64,000 nt of DNA from Archilochus colubris (Eukaryota; Chordata; Aves; Apodiformes; Trochilidae), in NCBI GenBank assembly GCA_023079485.1, contig CM041084.1, positions 125,030,292 through 125,094,291 of the forward strand, given 5' to 3'. The position numbers and the translations under genes are program-made. Below the pieces are notes generated by a model, which saw nothing but the letters and a program-made list of their open reading frames with translations, searched no databases and was not told the origin of the DNA. Positions 49,177 to 61,500 of the stretch are shown piece by piece (the first letter of the stretch is position 1; every line of letters begins with the position of its first letter).

Positions 49177-52100
49177 AGAAGTTAACTTTTTCACTTCATT
49201 TATATTTGTTTAATGATGAAGGTAAGTCACAGCAAAGTTAAGGTTTGTTTCTTTTGGCAGAATATTTATGAATAAAAGTGGTTGATTTCCCACAACTGAG
49301 ACTGAAGAGGAAAGGTTTTATTTTGGTTTGTCTACTGAAATGAAAAATCAGTTCCTCCTCCATGGCTACAAAAAACTGATTTCCATTTCTTTGTTTAGAT
49401 TTTTTTTCATAGAAATACTTAATGCTGAATTGGATTAAATACCTTTAAAACTAAATCTCTAAGAAAATACATAAATAGAGGTTTGGGATTCTGATTGACA
49501 GGTCACATCCAATAGGAGTTTTTTGCATCTATGTATTTATTTACACTATTTGCACTCACAAGTGTCATATTTTTGTCATCATTCTTTTTATAAATTGCAT
49601 CACAAACAACCTTTTAAGGATGAAATCTAGTTGTCTTCATGAGGATAATTTAATGACTAAGTTTTATAGATGAGTTTATTTTCCTGAATAATAATAATTT
49701 TAAAAAATATAAATATGCAGGGTATAGCCTGTTTTTATATGTGGATTACAGATATTACAGGATTACAATTGAATTTTTCTCTTTAACAGTCCCATTTGTG
49801 ATTTAAAAAAATCATTGTCTCACTTTAGTTTGAAAGTTGAGAATGCTCACAAATTCTACAGTTTTATTTCAAAATGAAGTTGCTACTGGCTGTAAAAAGA
49901 TTAAAAGGAAACAAATTAATATAATAATAGGGGGGAAAGAAAATTATTACATTGTAATAGTGATACATTATTTTAAAAGTTGTCTTACCTTTTCCCAATT
50001 GTGAAAAATTAAATTAACAATTTGGTGTTGCATTAAAATGAACATAATTACCAAGCTGTCAAAAAGAAATTGTATTTACCCTTCAGCAAGTAGTGACTAT
50101 ATTTTTGTATTGATTTTCCGTGAAAGATGGTGGAACCCACATAAGAAATTATTTTCTTTATAATAAACTCAACAAGAAATTATTAAATATTAGTTAATCT
50201 GTTTTTTATCTATGATGTAATTAACCAACCTTTTCTCAGCATTGAAAGAAGTTGGGGTTTTTTCCAGCTTCTGTTCTTAGAAGAATAACCAGAAGATCTG
50301 ATTGCATGCAGGTGACAAAATTGACTGCCTCTGCATCACAAAATACTGACCTTCAGGTACTAGTCACTAAAGGATCATGCAATCAGACCTGGTCACATGC
50401 AGACCACCAAAAAGTTGCTTAATGCCTTGAACCATACTGATAACTGGCCTTATTTTTCTTATTTCACTGGAAGAACCGAATTAACAGTGACTTTCACTGT
50501 TTCCTTGCATAACCTTGGAAGAGACAAATTAAACTTTCACAAAACTTTTAATGAGTGTACTGCATTTTAAGATGTCACTTTAATTGTTTGAAAAGATATG
50601 CAGCATAATTTAAGGTGTTTTTTTTTTCCTTGCACTACTTTCCTGTTCATTTATTTCAAAGGTTATACTCTAGAGTTAATAGAACTGGTTATATATTTAT
50701 GCAACATTTAAAATTGTACCAGGGAGACTGTATAACAGGTAAAGTTTTAGATAAGACTGACATTTCTGCACCTGCAAAGAGTTTGATGAATTACATTCTC
50801 TTCTGGTAGAGAATTTGCTGAGGTCAATGAAGAGCAAAACATTGCAGCTTCCTCTGGAAACAACTCTAATCTAGGAACTGCAACAGCTGGAGCTATACCT
50901 CAGAGCTATGTGGGAAATGTTGTCACCAAGCAAAGCTGCATAAAACCCAGTGTGGATTTTAGTCTTTCAAACCAAAGTGATCTGTTTTATAAAGAAATGT
51001 TCCTTGACAAAGTAAGTCCTGAATAGCTATTCACAGAAACCTGTGCGTGCCATAATACTTCCATTGCATAAAGCTACACAGCTCTCTTTTTTTGCTATTG
51101 CTATCACAGGTGCCAGCATTATTAAGCTAGATAATGACATTGGCTGCAGAATGCTGTTGTACCTCTATGTGGTTCTATTGTTCCCTAGCTGTGCAGATAC
51201 TACCTGTGTAAAAATAGGAAACACAGAATAAAAACAGGTTTTGTAATTTCTGGCGATTTGAATGCCATTTTCAAAAGAGCTACTTAAGAGATAATTGCGT
51301 ACGTTTCCATGAAGAGGAGGCTTTTTACATTTTCAGGAGCTCTTTAGGAAAACAGAATTTGATTTAATAAAGCTGGCTTATCAAATTAGAAGTAAAGCAG
51401 CTTCTTGTGATGAAAAACTACGTACCTGTAAGCAGTGCCTGGAAAATTAAGGAAGGTTACACCATTCCTGAGGTTCCTGGATAGACTTATGCCACAGCAA
51501 ATTGCACAGGACCCTAAGGATTTCAAGGAGCAGGCAGCTAGGAGACAAATCTGGAATTTTTCCTACAGCACTATATGGAATTGAGCACGAAAATAATGCC
51601 TGAAAATGTATTTTATGACATTGTTCATTATAAAACTGACAATTGCACAAATGGCCCTTGCTTTTGTATAGGAAAAAAATAAACCAGTGGTTTGCTCTTT
51701 GAAGTTGTATTTAAGCTTCAAATCGTTTCTAAGTGTCTAGAGTTTTCACTCATTATTTCAGGAGACATTAAGATGCATTTTCTATATAATTACTGGAATT
51801 TCCTGTTTTCATCACTATCTGCTACAGTTGTTATGCTCTATTTGTCAGGCACATCCCTAGAGTTGTTCAATGACTTTTACTGATGTTTTCTTTTAATTCT
51901 CCTGTTCTATTAATACCAGAGATTTGAATCTTAATCCTCTAGTGATTTGTACCTAGAATATATATCTGACTCAGTAAAACCATTAAGAATGCTAGCACTC
52001 AGAATCAGAAGGGTTACCCCTTAAGCAAAGTAAAAAAAAAAAAGACATAAAATAAATTGCCAGACAGAAAATAAACAAATATTTTTCACTTTCATTCTTC

Positions 52101-53475
52101 TAGCTACTCATTTCAAGGATGGAGTAAAATATGAGTAATGAATCAATGGTAATTTCACAGTTCCTTTTTCTTCAGTGTAAGGATACCTTTCTCTTAAAGG
52201 AGTCTTCTGCTTTTCTGCTTATTCTTTATATTTCAAAGCTTCTTAACATTCAGCATTTCTCTTAAAATCCTTTGAGGATCCCATATGATAGTTGACATGC
52301 CCTGAAAATTTGCTATTAAATATCAGACAAGATTTATATGTAAGCTTGAAATGGAACTATTTTAGCAAAAAGACCCAAGAAAACATTTTAGGAATTAACC
52401 CCAGACAAATGAATGTCTGCTGACCTTGGTTTGTTACTGCCAGTTCTTACAGTTAAACTGTGGTCAGCACTAGCTCAGCTAAATTGACTGTAAAAATAGA
52501 TCAAGGATAGACTATGGACATTCCAGGCTTTCCTTTTCTTGTTCTAACTCAGCTTTTCCATAATTTGTAAAAGCTACTGTATATTTTGTGGCTGCTTTCC
52601 TTAAGACACTTATTGATTGGCTGCCTTTTCTCTCTTCCCTTTCCTCTTCTCTCCAACCTTCCCTTTCTCCTTCCCTTTTTCCATCCCCATCCCCTTCCTT
52701 TTCCTCCATCCTTTACCTCCTTTTAGTTCCTGTCTTGCTCTCTGTCTTTTCTTCTACCCTTTTTTATTTCTTTTTCTATTTTCTTTCCCCTCGTGCCAGA
52801 TAATCCTAGTTTCTTCTATGAAATGCTAGCTTCCTAAGGTACTACTACAGAAAAAAAAAAAACAAAACCTCACAAAAGATTTTGCCTTTTGAATGACTGC
52901 AATAAAAATTCCCAGCAAGAAACTTCACTTAGACACCCAGTTCAAAAAGTAACTGTGTTTCCAACAACTATTGACCTGACATGTCATGCTTCCACCAGAT
53001 GTAGCAGGCAGTTAATTTAGCAATTCCTCACCTACTCCCCAAAGAGCAGTATACACTGTTTTTAAAAATATATAAAGTTTAAGCCTGTAACATCTGGAAT
53101 AGAAAAGACTGACATTTTGACCACTGCTTTCACACATAAAATAAAATTAGAAGCATCCTGTATTTCAGCTTTCATCTTTTTCAAGAAGAATTGGGCATGG
53201 GAGAAAGGGAACTATGGTTTTGCAAAGCTGCAAAAGTTGATTTGTAAGAATTCTACTTTATACACAAAGACATTTATAAAGAGAGCTTGACGCAAAAGCC
53301 ATGGACATCAGTAGAAAACATTCTGGGAAGTAGTCTGAATCCCAATCCAGTTTATTCCAGTTTCATTCTCTCAGTCAGTACTGCCCACACATTTATTGAA
53401 GTCCATTTTTAACATCTTTGGCTCATTCTCAAGACTCTTCTTCAATACAGATTATTACTCATTTCTGGTATTTCA
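49177..53475. other. AT-rich non-coding DNA with a long pyrimidine tract
   Basis: No gene or transposon recognised. The stretch at 49870-50210 is extremely AT-rich with many taatta/attaat motifs. A CT-rich tract lies at 52622-52792. Overlapping frames at 52512-52829 on both strands are low-complexity products of that tract. Confidence 0.5.
52622..52792 (+). repeat. Polypyrimidine tract (CT-rich), about 170 bp
   Basis: Nearly continuous C and T on the plus strand, with imperfect ttcc/ccct/ttct units and only scattered purines. It is a simple-sequence tract, not coding, and the plus-strand frames in it translate to Ser/Pro/Phe/Leu-rich low complexity. Confidence 0.9.
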
Positions 53476-53880
53476 GGTGGGTAGTGAAATTGTAATAACA
53501 AAAAACACCCATCCAATCAAGAGAGACTTCAAGGACTTGGGGCAACTGCTGAAGGGGCCAGGAACCCAAGTTGAGTTCTCCTCCATCCCTTTAATGACAG
53601 CTGTGGATGAGAGAATTAGCAGGCAGATCCAGCAGGTTAACCCATGCTGGACTGGTATCGATGGCAGGGTTTTGGTTTCTTTGGCTATGGGGCAAATTCC
53701 ACATTACTTAGTGTCCTCAAATCAGATGGGCTTCATCTATTTAGCAGAGTCAAAAGAACTATAGCCCATAAGTTAGCAAGGCTGATCAGGAGGATTAAAC
53801 TAGATTTCAAGGGGGAGAGGATTGAAACCAGCCTCTCCAAAGATGAGCCTAAGGGTGGAAAGCCTGAGTTAAGAGTAAAA
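53476..53880 (+). pseudogene. CR1 ORF1 C-terminal remnant (esterase-like end)
   Basis: The segment upstream of the endonuclease encodes, across a frame change, an Asp-Gly-Leu-His block followed by a basic helix-like stretch with Ala-Arg-Leu-Ile. In CR1 ORF1 proteins the C-terminal SGNH/GDSL esterase ends with an Asp-x-x-His motif carrying two of the three catalytic residues. Here the nucleophile-bearing N-terminal part is missing through 5' truncation, and frames are broken. The assignment rests on this short motif and on its position just before ORF2. Confidence 0.55.
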
Positions 53881-53899
53881 TCAACAGTCCAGCTCAAGT

Positions 53900-56200
53900 G
53901 CATGTACACCAATTCACACATTATGGGAAGCAAACAAGAGGAGATGGAAGCCATTGTACAGCAGGAAAGCTATGATGTAGTGGTGGGATGACTCACATGA
54001 CTGGAATGCTGTCATGGATGGCTATAAGCTCTTCAGAAGGGACAGACAAGGTCGGAGAGGTGGAGGAGTGGCATATGTTAGAGCCTCTGTAGAACTTGAG
54101 GTCAGTAACAATAAGGTTGAGTGCCTGTGGGTCAAAATCTGGGAGGAGTCCAATAAGGCTGACATCCTCATAGGAGTCTGTTATATACAACCAAACCAAG
54201 ATGATGAGAGTGATGAACTATTGTACAAGAAGCTGGCAGATGTCTCAAAATCACCTGCCCTTTTTCTTGTGGGTGACTTTAACCTGCCAGATGTCTGCTG
54301 GGAACTCCACACAGCAGGGAAGAGGCAGAGATTCCTAGAGCATGTAGAGGGTTATTTCCTGCTCTAGCTGGTAAATGAGCTGACCAGGTATGGGTCCCTG
54401 CTTGACCTTCTGTTCACAAACAGAGAGGGGCTGGTTGGAGATGTAGTGGTCAGAGGCCGTCTGGGGCACAGTGACCATGAAATCATAGTTTTCAATACTC
54501 AGGGATGCAAGGAGACCCAACGATAAAACCTCTACACTGGAGTTCCAGAGAGCACATTTTGGCCTTTTCAGAAGACAGAAATACAGAGTGTACCCTGGGA
54601 AACAGCCCTTGAACACAAAGGAGTCCAGGAGGGATGGATATACTTCAAGGAGCAAGTCCTGAATGCACAGGAGCAGACTGTCCCAGTGTGCCAAAAAGCA
54701 AGCCAGAGGGAAGACGTCTGGTCTGGCTGAACAGGGAGATATTGAAGGAAATTTGGGTTAAAAAGAGAGCTTACAGTCTTTGGGAAAAAGGCTGGCTACT
54801 CGGGAAGAGTTTAGGAATATAGTTAGGTCATCTAGAAAGAAAATTAGAGAGACAAAGGCACAATTTGAACTCAATCTTTCCACTTCCATTAAGGATTAAA
54901 AAAAGTCTTTCTATGGATACACCAACAGCTAAAGGAGGGGCAGGGAAAACCTCCATTCTTTGTTGGGCATGGGAGGAAACATAGCTACCAAAGATGAGGA
55001 AAAGGCTGATATATTTAACACTTTCTTTACCTCAGTTTTCAACTGTAAGACAGGTTGTTCTGAGCACAGCTGCTTCTGGGGCTTGTAATAGGAGAGTAAT
55101 AGGAAGCTGAGTAGCCCCCCTGTAACCCTGGAGGGAACAGTCAGTGACCTGCTAAGCCACTTGGATCCTCACAAGTCTATGGGAGCAGATGGGATCCATC
55201 CCAGGGTGATGAGGGATCTGGGGAAGAGCTCTCCAAGCTGCTCTCCATCATTTACCAACAGTCCTGGCTCACTGGGGAGGTCCCAGATGATTGGAAGCTG
55301 AGGAATGTCACACCAATCCACCGAAAGGGATGAAAGGAGGATCCGGGAAATTCAGGAAATTCCAGGCCTGTCAGCCTGACCTCAGTGCCTGGCAGGGTTA
55401 TGGAGCAGATCGTCCTGGAGGCAATCACACAGCATCTACAGAATGGACAGGGAATCAGACCCAGCCAGCATGGAGTTAGGAAGGGCAGGTCCTCTCTGAC
55501 CAACCTGATCTCCTTTTATGATCGAGTGACCCACCTGGGGGATGAGGGGAAGGCTGTGGATGGAGTCTGCCTGGACTTCAACAAAGCCTGTGACACCGTC
55601 TCCCATAGCATTCTCCTGGAAAAGCTGTCAGCCCAGGGCTCAGACAGGAACACTCTGTGCTGGATTAGGAACTGCTGGAGGGCAAAGCCCATAGAGTGGT
55701 GCTGAACGGTGCTGATCCAACTGGTGGCCACTCACCAGTGGTGTCCCGCAGTGATCAGTGCTAGGCCCAGTTTTTTTTAATATCTTCATTGATGATTTAG
55801 ATTGAGTCCACCATTAGCAAATTCACAGACAACTCTAAGTTGGGCCGGAGTGTGGATCAGCTGGAAGACAGGAGGGCTCTGCAGAGGGATCTGGACAGAC
55901 TGGAGAGTTGGGCTGATTCCAACAGGATGAGGTTCAACACAGCCAAGTGCCAGGACCTGGACTTTGGCCACAACAACCCCATGGGGAGCTCCAGCCTGGG
56001 CACAGAGTGGCTGAGAGCAGCCAGGCAGAAAGGGACCTGGGAGTCTGGATTGACAGGAAGCTGAACATGAGCCAGCAGTGTGCCCAGGTGGCCAAGAAGG
56101 CCAATGGCATCCTGGCCTGTATCAAGAACAGTGTGGCCAACAGGTCCAGGGAAGGGATTCTTCCCCTGTACTCAGCGCTGGTGAGGCCAGTTCAGGAAGG
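53900..56200 (+). pseudogene. CR1 ORF2 pseudogene (endonuclease and reverse transcriptase)
   Basis: ORF2 of CR1 codes for the protein that nicks the target and reverse-transcribes the element RNA. Endonuclease motifs Gly-Asp-Phe-Asn and Ser-Asp-His are intact. The earlier Glu-bearing motif is lost: the sequence jumps from gatgtagtgg directly to tgggatgactcacatgac near 53975-53995. In the RT the catalytic box at 55822-55833 reads Phe-Thr-Asp-Asn instead of the usual Phe-Ala-Asp-Asp, and a few bases are missing just upstream (about 55800). In-frame stops include one at about 54365. No functional product is possible. Confidence 0.88.
55822..55833 (+). other. Mutated CR1 reverse transcriptase catalytic box (FTDN)
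   Basis: Codons ttc aca gac aac, followed by tctaagttgggc. The second metal-binding Asp is Asn. The CR1 copy at 15.0 kb keeps gat gac at the same site. Confidence 0.8.
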
Positions 56201-58507
56201 AGATTGAGATGCTGGAGCAGGTCCTGAGAAGAGCAAGGAGGCTGTGAAGGGATCCAGCACAAGTCCTGTGAGGAAGGGCTGAGGGAGCTGGGGGTGTTCA
56301 GTCTGGAGAAGAGGAGGCTCAGGGGAGACCTCATCACTCTACCACTACCTGAAAGGAGGGAGTAGCCAGGGGGGGGTCGGTCTCTTCTCCCAGGCAGCTA
56401 CCAGTAAGACAAGAGGGCATGGACTTAAGCTCTACCACGGGAGGTTTACATTAGATATTAGGAAGAAATTCTTTACAGAGAGGGTAATCAGGCATTGGAA
56501 TGGGCTGGCCAGGGAGGTGGTGGTTTTTTAAAAAGGGTGGAGGTTTTTAAAAAGAGACTGAATGTGACACAGTACCATGGGCTGGTAGCCACAGTGGCAG
56601 TGGATTAAGGGTTGGATTTGATGATCTCAGAGGCCCTTTTGTTTCTGTGATTCTGTGTTTCACTGTGTGTATGCAATAAGAGTGATCTACTCTTTTTAGG
56701 TAAGCACTTCTTAGGGATCCAGTGGATAAACCTGTTGTCCCAGAGCAACTTATTCCATATGCCTCCTGTTCTGTGGTAAATATATTTCTACAGAGGAATA
56801 TATATCTGGACAGGAGAAACAAAGTGACACAAACCAGGTCATGCCAAACTAGTAACTGAGGTTATAACTTTCAGTTATCACCTTCTCCGACCCATGACCA
56901 GCAACTGCACTGCAGATCAGATGGTATTTCATAACTTACCCATACATCTAAACTCCCAAAACAGAAAAAAAACCTGTTAATGTTAAGATTTGATTTTTTA
57001 AAGTAAGAGTTTGGGTTTAGTTTTCATTTTCCATGTCATCCCTTGTGTGCAATTACAGCACTTCAATGTCGTTGATCCAAGAAAGAAAAGAGAAGCCATA
57101 CTCAATTAAAGTGTTTCCCATATCAGTGATCCAAATCTCCACTTTCTCCATCTTACTTGAGATAATTTATAGTAATCCCTGAAATGGGCAGAGTGATCCA
57201 TGAAGCAAACCCACATTTTTATTACCACATTTCCAAACCCTGAAACACTGCAATTTGAATAGAACTGAAAATTTTACATCAAGTGTATACAATTTTCTGT
57301 TATGAAAATAGTCATTAAACTCCCTCTGTATTGTAGCATTGCAATTAATTACTGTGTAGTAGAAAACAAACTACAAAAAACTCATCATGTGTAAAAGCTA
57401 GAAACTTTTACACAGAATTGTCTACAGCGGTAAGGGAAAAGTAGCAAAAATCTATAGATAATCTACAGCTGGGTCATGTGTTACTATTTTCCATTAATTT
57501 ACATATAGAAGCGTATTATGGGTAAAGTGTCTGATACTGTTCTTGCCTGAAGGCTTCTTGGCAATTGACTATTGATCAGTCCAATCTATTCTGCCAGCAT
57601 CACAGAGAATATACTCAAACTTCTTATTAGTGGTGTGTGAAAGAGTAGAGGTTTTTTTATTGATGTTATTTTTTTAACTTAAAAATGCGTATTTGTGCTG
57701 CACAGTAAGCTTACAGAATTCATATATAATGTTTTGTCTACACAGAAAATAAGAATAATTAGCACCAGATCTGGTTTCTGGAGAAACCTAACAATATTTG
57801 GGTTCATTTATGTGGTCTCAGCCCCTGTTCTGCACTGATAAGGTACTGAGCTTTTTGGATCTCAAGAAGAAAGGCATGGCCATCCATAGCTAATTAACTG
57901 GTTTATTGACCTGAGCACAGAAATAGTAGAAAAGGTGATAACAATAAAATGGTAGAAAAAGTGATCATAGTCTTATGCCCCTTATGATGTTTACAGAAGG
58001 AACAGAAAAGGTAAGAGGACTCTGACAGTCCTGATGATGCTGGGATCTCTGGCTGCTGCAGCATCAAATGAACCCTCCCACGTGAATCATGGCATACTGT
58101 GCACATCCGTCCATGGTGATATGAATCAGCATTGTGGTCTTTACAGCTTTATAGGATTTTCTAAGAAGTAAACAAAACTATTTGTCATTTCTGCTGTCAG
58201 GTAAAAGAGTGTTACGTGCAGGTATGCTGCTTAATCTCCAGATAAGACAAGGTTTGTAGATGGTGTCACCCACATGTACAGTCTGGGAACCCTGTACAGG
58301 CTTCTCCACTACAGCTAATTAGCCAGAATAATCCAGCATGGGAGCTATCTGAGAATGGTTTACTTCTATACATTACCATAAGAATGGGTCAAAGGCAGTC
58401 ACAGTACAGATTATACAGTGGTCCTTCATGCTGACATACAGTCTCTAAAATCAAGGTCTACAATCAATACTCTGCCCAGATTCTGCTTGAAAACACTACC
58501 TATTCTT

Positions 58508-58538
<31 letters not shown>

Positions 58539-58545
58539 GTATATT
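58508..58545 (+). repeat. Alternating AT microsatellite
   Basis: About 38 bp of nearly perfect TA dinucleotides with single C and G interruptions. Self-complementary, so it could extrude a cruciform. Confidence 0.9.
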
Positions 58546-61500
58546 TGGGGTTTTTTCTTTTTTTCTTAGGCACTGGGAATAATAGACTGTCTGGGAAGTT
58601 AGTACAGTATATGAACAAATGATGAGGAAAACCAAGTAGATAATGAACAGCTTTTTTAGTGTAAAGAAAACAGTCATACATTTCAGGAGTTACCTGATTC
58701 TGGTAAATTAATTTTATGGAGGAAAAAAAGAACAAGTTGAGAGATAGATGTGGTGTGAATTTTCTGGTTCCATAGAATATTCTAGAAAATATTGAACAGA
58801 GATTAAATCTTAAGGCTGCCCTTGGTAAGAAATAGGACTGAGCTTCCTTGATAAAAAAAAAGCAATTTAGAGCTTAATAAGCCGAAGTTTGAAAAGCGGC
58901 TTCTAAAATTGGGTGATGTTCTTTAAAAATAGATACAGATAGTGAAAGTTAAATTTGAATGGACACATAAAATTTCAAAGACATTCCTAAGGCCCATTAA
59001 AAGAAACTATTGAAAACCTGGAATATTTATTTTAATTAGCTGTTTATCAAAACTAACCCAAATTTTCTTCTGTAAGAATTAAAAATGTGAAAATATAACA
59101 CATAGAAAGCACACCTATGTCCTACACTGATAAAAACTTTTTTTTTTTTAATGATAACATAGTTCTATAAACACTGCGGTTGAGCTGCATTTCACACTGA
59201 AGTGCTCTGGTGCTTTATCAGGATACTTAAAATACCTGTCTGCATTCTGAAAGTTTATTTTGCAAGATTCTGATAAGCGTTTGTGTTGTACTGACGCCTG
59301 TCATTTCCCACTCGTCAAACTCCTGGCTGTTTAGGACTCTCACTGAATGGAGGACACTTCTTTCTTCTTGCTAGTATAAAGGACCTTGCTTCTCTTGGGA
59401 TTTGTTAGAAACTAGGCCAGGAAAAGCAAAGAGAGAATCTTTGTTTGCAGTCTCAGTTTAAACAGTATTGTTTTGATCCAGGGCTAATAGGTGACTACAA
59501 TGAGCCCAATTGATTTTGCATCTTTACATGTCACCTGTAAAGCTGGCAAGCACTAAATGGAGTGCTTAGCTGGAGAACTGCACCATTTTTCCTATCAAGC
59601 CCTTTACATGTCTAGGTTGATATTATAAAACCCATCTTTTCTTCCTGAAAATAGAAAAAGAAAAAAAAAAAAAGTCCAGATTGTTTAGGCAGCAGATGAC
59701 AAGGTATGGGTCTAATTTTAATTTAAACATTAACATGTTAGGCAGACGACAGCAAGAACTAAAGAAGTAAGGATTGTCCTGCTGAAATGATTGGAAATGG
59801 GCTGGGGTCTGCCATACTAAAATATCCTGTATATCAGAAATATTTTCTTTGACTACTGAACATTTCACATCTATATCAGATATCCTATTGCAATAGTATT
59901 GACTAAACTAATTTGAAGGGGTCTTGTACATGCGCAGAGAAAAGGAATTTATTGCATTGTAAAAGATTAAAAATACAGCAAGGGAGATCAAGAACAAGAA
60001 TTAGCTGCAATGCATTGTGTCTGAAAAATGCTTACCAAGAGCTAATAATGGTGTGAAAGCATTTATAGACAAGATTATCAGTATGTTGGTCAAAGGTATT
60101 TTTTAATGTGTAACTTCATATGAAAATTATTTTGATTTTCTAATTTCTTTATATATGTTGCCCTAATTTTTCACAAATCGTCCAGTTACTTGTCTTGCAA
60201 TCTAAAAACCAGTTCAAAGATGAGTGCTGAGTTGAAAATCAAGAAATCTTACTCTGCTTTAACTTCTATGCATTTTAAAAAGCATTTTGTAGGTTTTTTC
60301 TCAGCTTTGTGCAATGTACTGCAATCCATGACATCTATTAAATAAAAATAAAGTAAAATGGTATTATTTGTATTCAGTGAATCTTCTTCAAATTTTCAAC
60401 CTATGGCAATGGAATTTCAAGAGATGTTAGATAACAAGTTGCAACATCTGCTATAGAGGCTAAATTTTTTTTTCTTCTATATGTTTATATGTTCGTATTG
60501 CTTAGAAGGACTGGAATTTTAAATAAGCTATTAAAAAAAAATCCAAAACCAGTAACCACTTCCAAAAATAAATTTTAGTCTCCAAAAGAGACTAAGTGTA
60601 TTAGCAATGATATGTTCCTCAGGAAAAGTTTAGTATAGAATGGATTCAGTATCCAAAATGGGGGAGGTAACAGAAAAAAGTGAAAGTCACAACCACCTTT
60701 TAGCTCCTATATTTACACATGCCTAAGAGGCTGATAAAGTCCTGGACCTTCTGAGCTCATTGAAGTCAATACTTCACCTGGAGACATTTTATTCAGGATG
60801 AGGACAGCTGATTTATCAGTGACTATGATATACATCAGGTCAATGCTTCTCAATTTTTCTAACATAGAGATAAGCACCAAATATACTTTTTCTTCTTTTG
60901 TACATGCTTTATACTAAAAATATCAATGAAGTGTCAGACCCTAATCTTATGAAGTACTCTGTAGGTAATCCTTCTGCAAAGAATGCCTTTCATTTCAGTT
61001 CAACTGATTGCAATCTTTTGCTTTCATTTGCCAGACCTCTGGATCTTAAAGTGTAAGACTGCTGAAAAACCCAAGCAACTATCTTTTATAATGATATAGT
61101 GTTCTCTCCATCACTTTTCATGGCAGCAATGCAACTGTTTTGAAATGCATAGGGCAGGGTTTTTTAACTTGGGACCACATCCTTCCATCAGTAGAAATCA
61201 CTCAATGTTTTCTGAAGAAGTAGAAATCACATCAGTAGAGAAATTTCCTTGTTGTCAGTGGTGCTTTTTTTCAGCCAGAGTTTGGATTATTTTAATAAAC
61301 ACCTCATGATACATTAGTGAGCATGAAGTAACTGAGACTGCAGGATGAATGTTTTTTTGCTCGTAGTACTTTATCACAGCATGTCCACCCTACACATGTG
61401 TTGGTAATACAGAGACAGAAAGTACCTATTGAAAAGCAGTATTAAAACCCCCAACTAAGACTTTAGGGTAAAATTATCAAGGAATTTGCAAATAATACAC

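Larger units (their letters stand above)
53476..56660 (+). mobile_element. Long CR1 retrotransposon: end of ORF1, ORF2 (endonuclease and reverse transcriptase), 3' UTR and tail; inactive
   Basis: This is the largest element of the window, about 3.2 kb against roughly 4.5 kb for a full CR1. In order it holds: the end of ORF1, with an Asp-Gly-Leu-His block near 53726 like the D-x-x-H of the CR1 ORF1 esterase; the ORF2 start near 53900; an APE-type endonuclease with Gly-Asp-Phe-Asn (54272-54283) and Ser-Asp-His (54470-54478); a linker; and the reverse transcriptase with Gly-Ala-Asp-Gly-Ile-His (55182-55199), Thr-Val-Ser-His (about 55600) and the catalytic box at 55822-55833. The thumb/C-terminal region and a 3' UTR follow, ending in 'gattctgtgtttc'. 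It is inactive: many stops and frameshifts, a small deletion at the endonuclease Glu motif near 53980, and Asn for the second catalytic Asp of the RT. Short frames at 53396-56337 are pieces of it. Confidence 0.92.

Noticed and set aside
55385..55705. Open frame with reverse transcriptase motifs as an independent gene
   Set aside because: It is a piece of the broken CR1 ORF2, not a separate gene.
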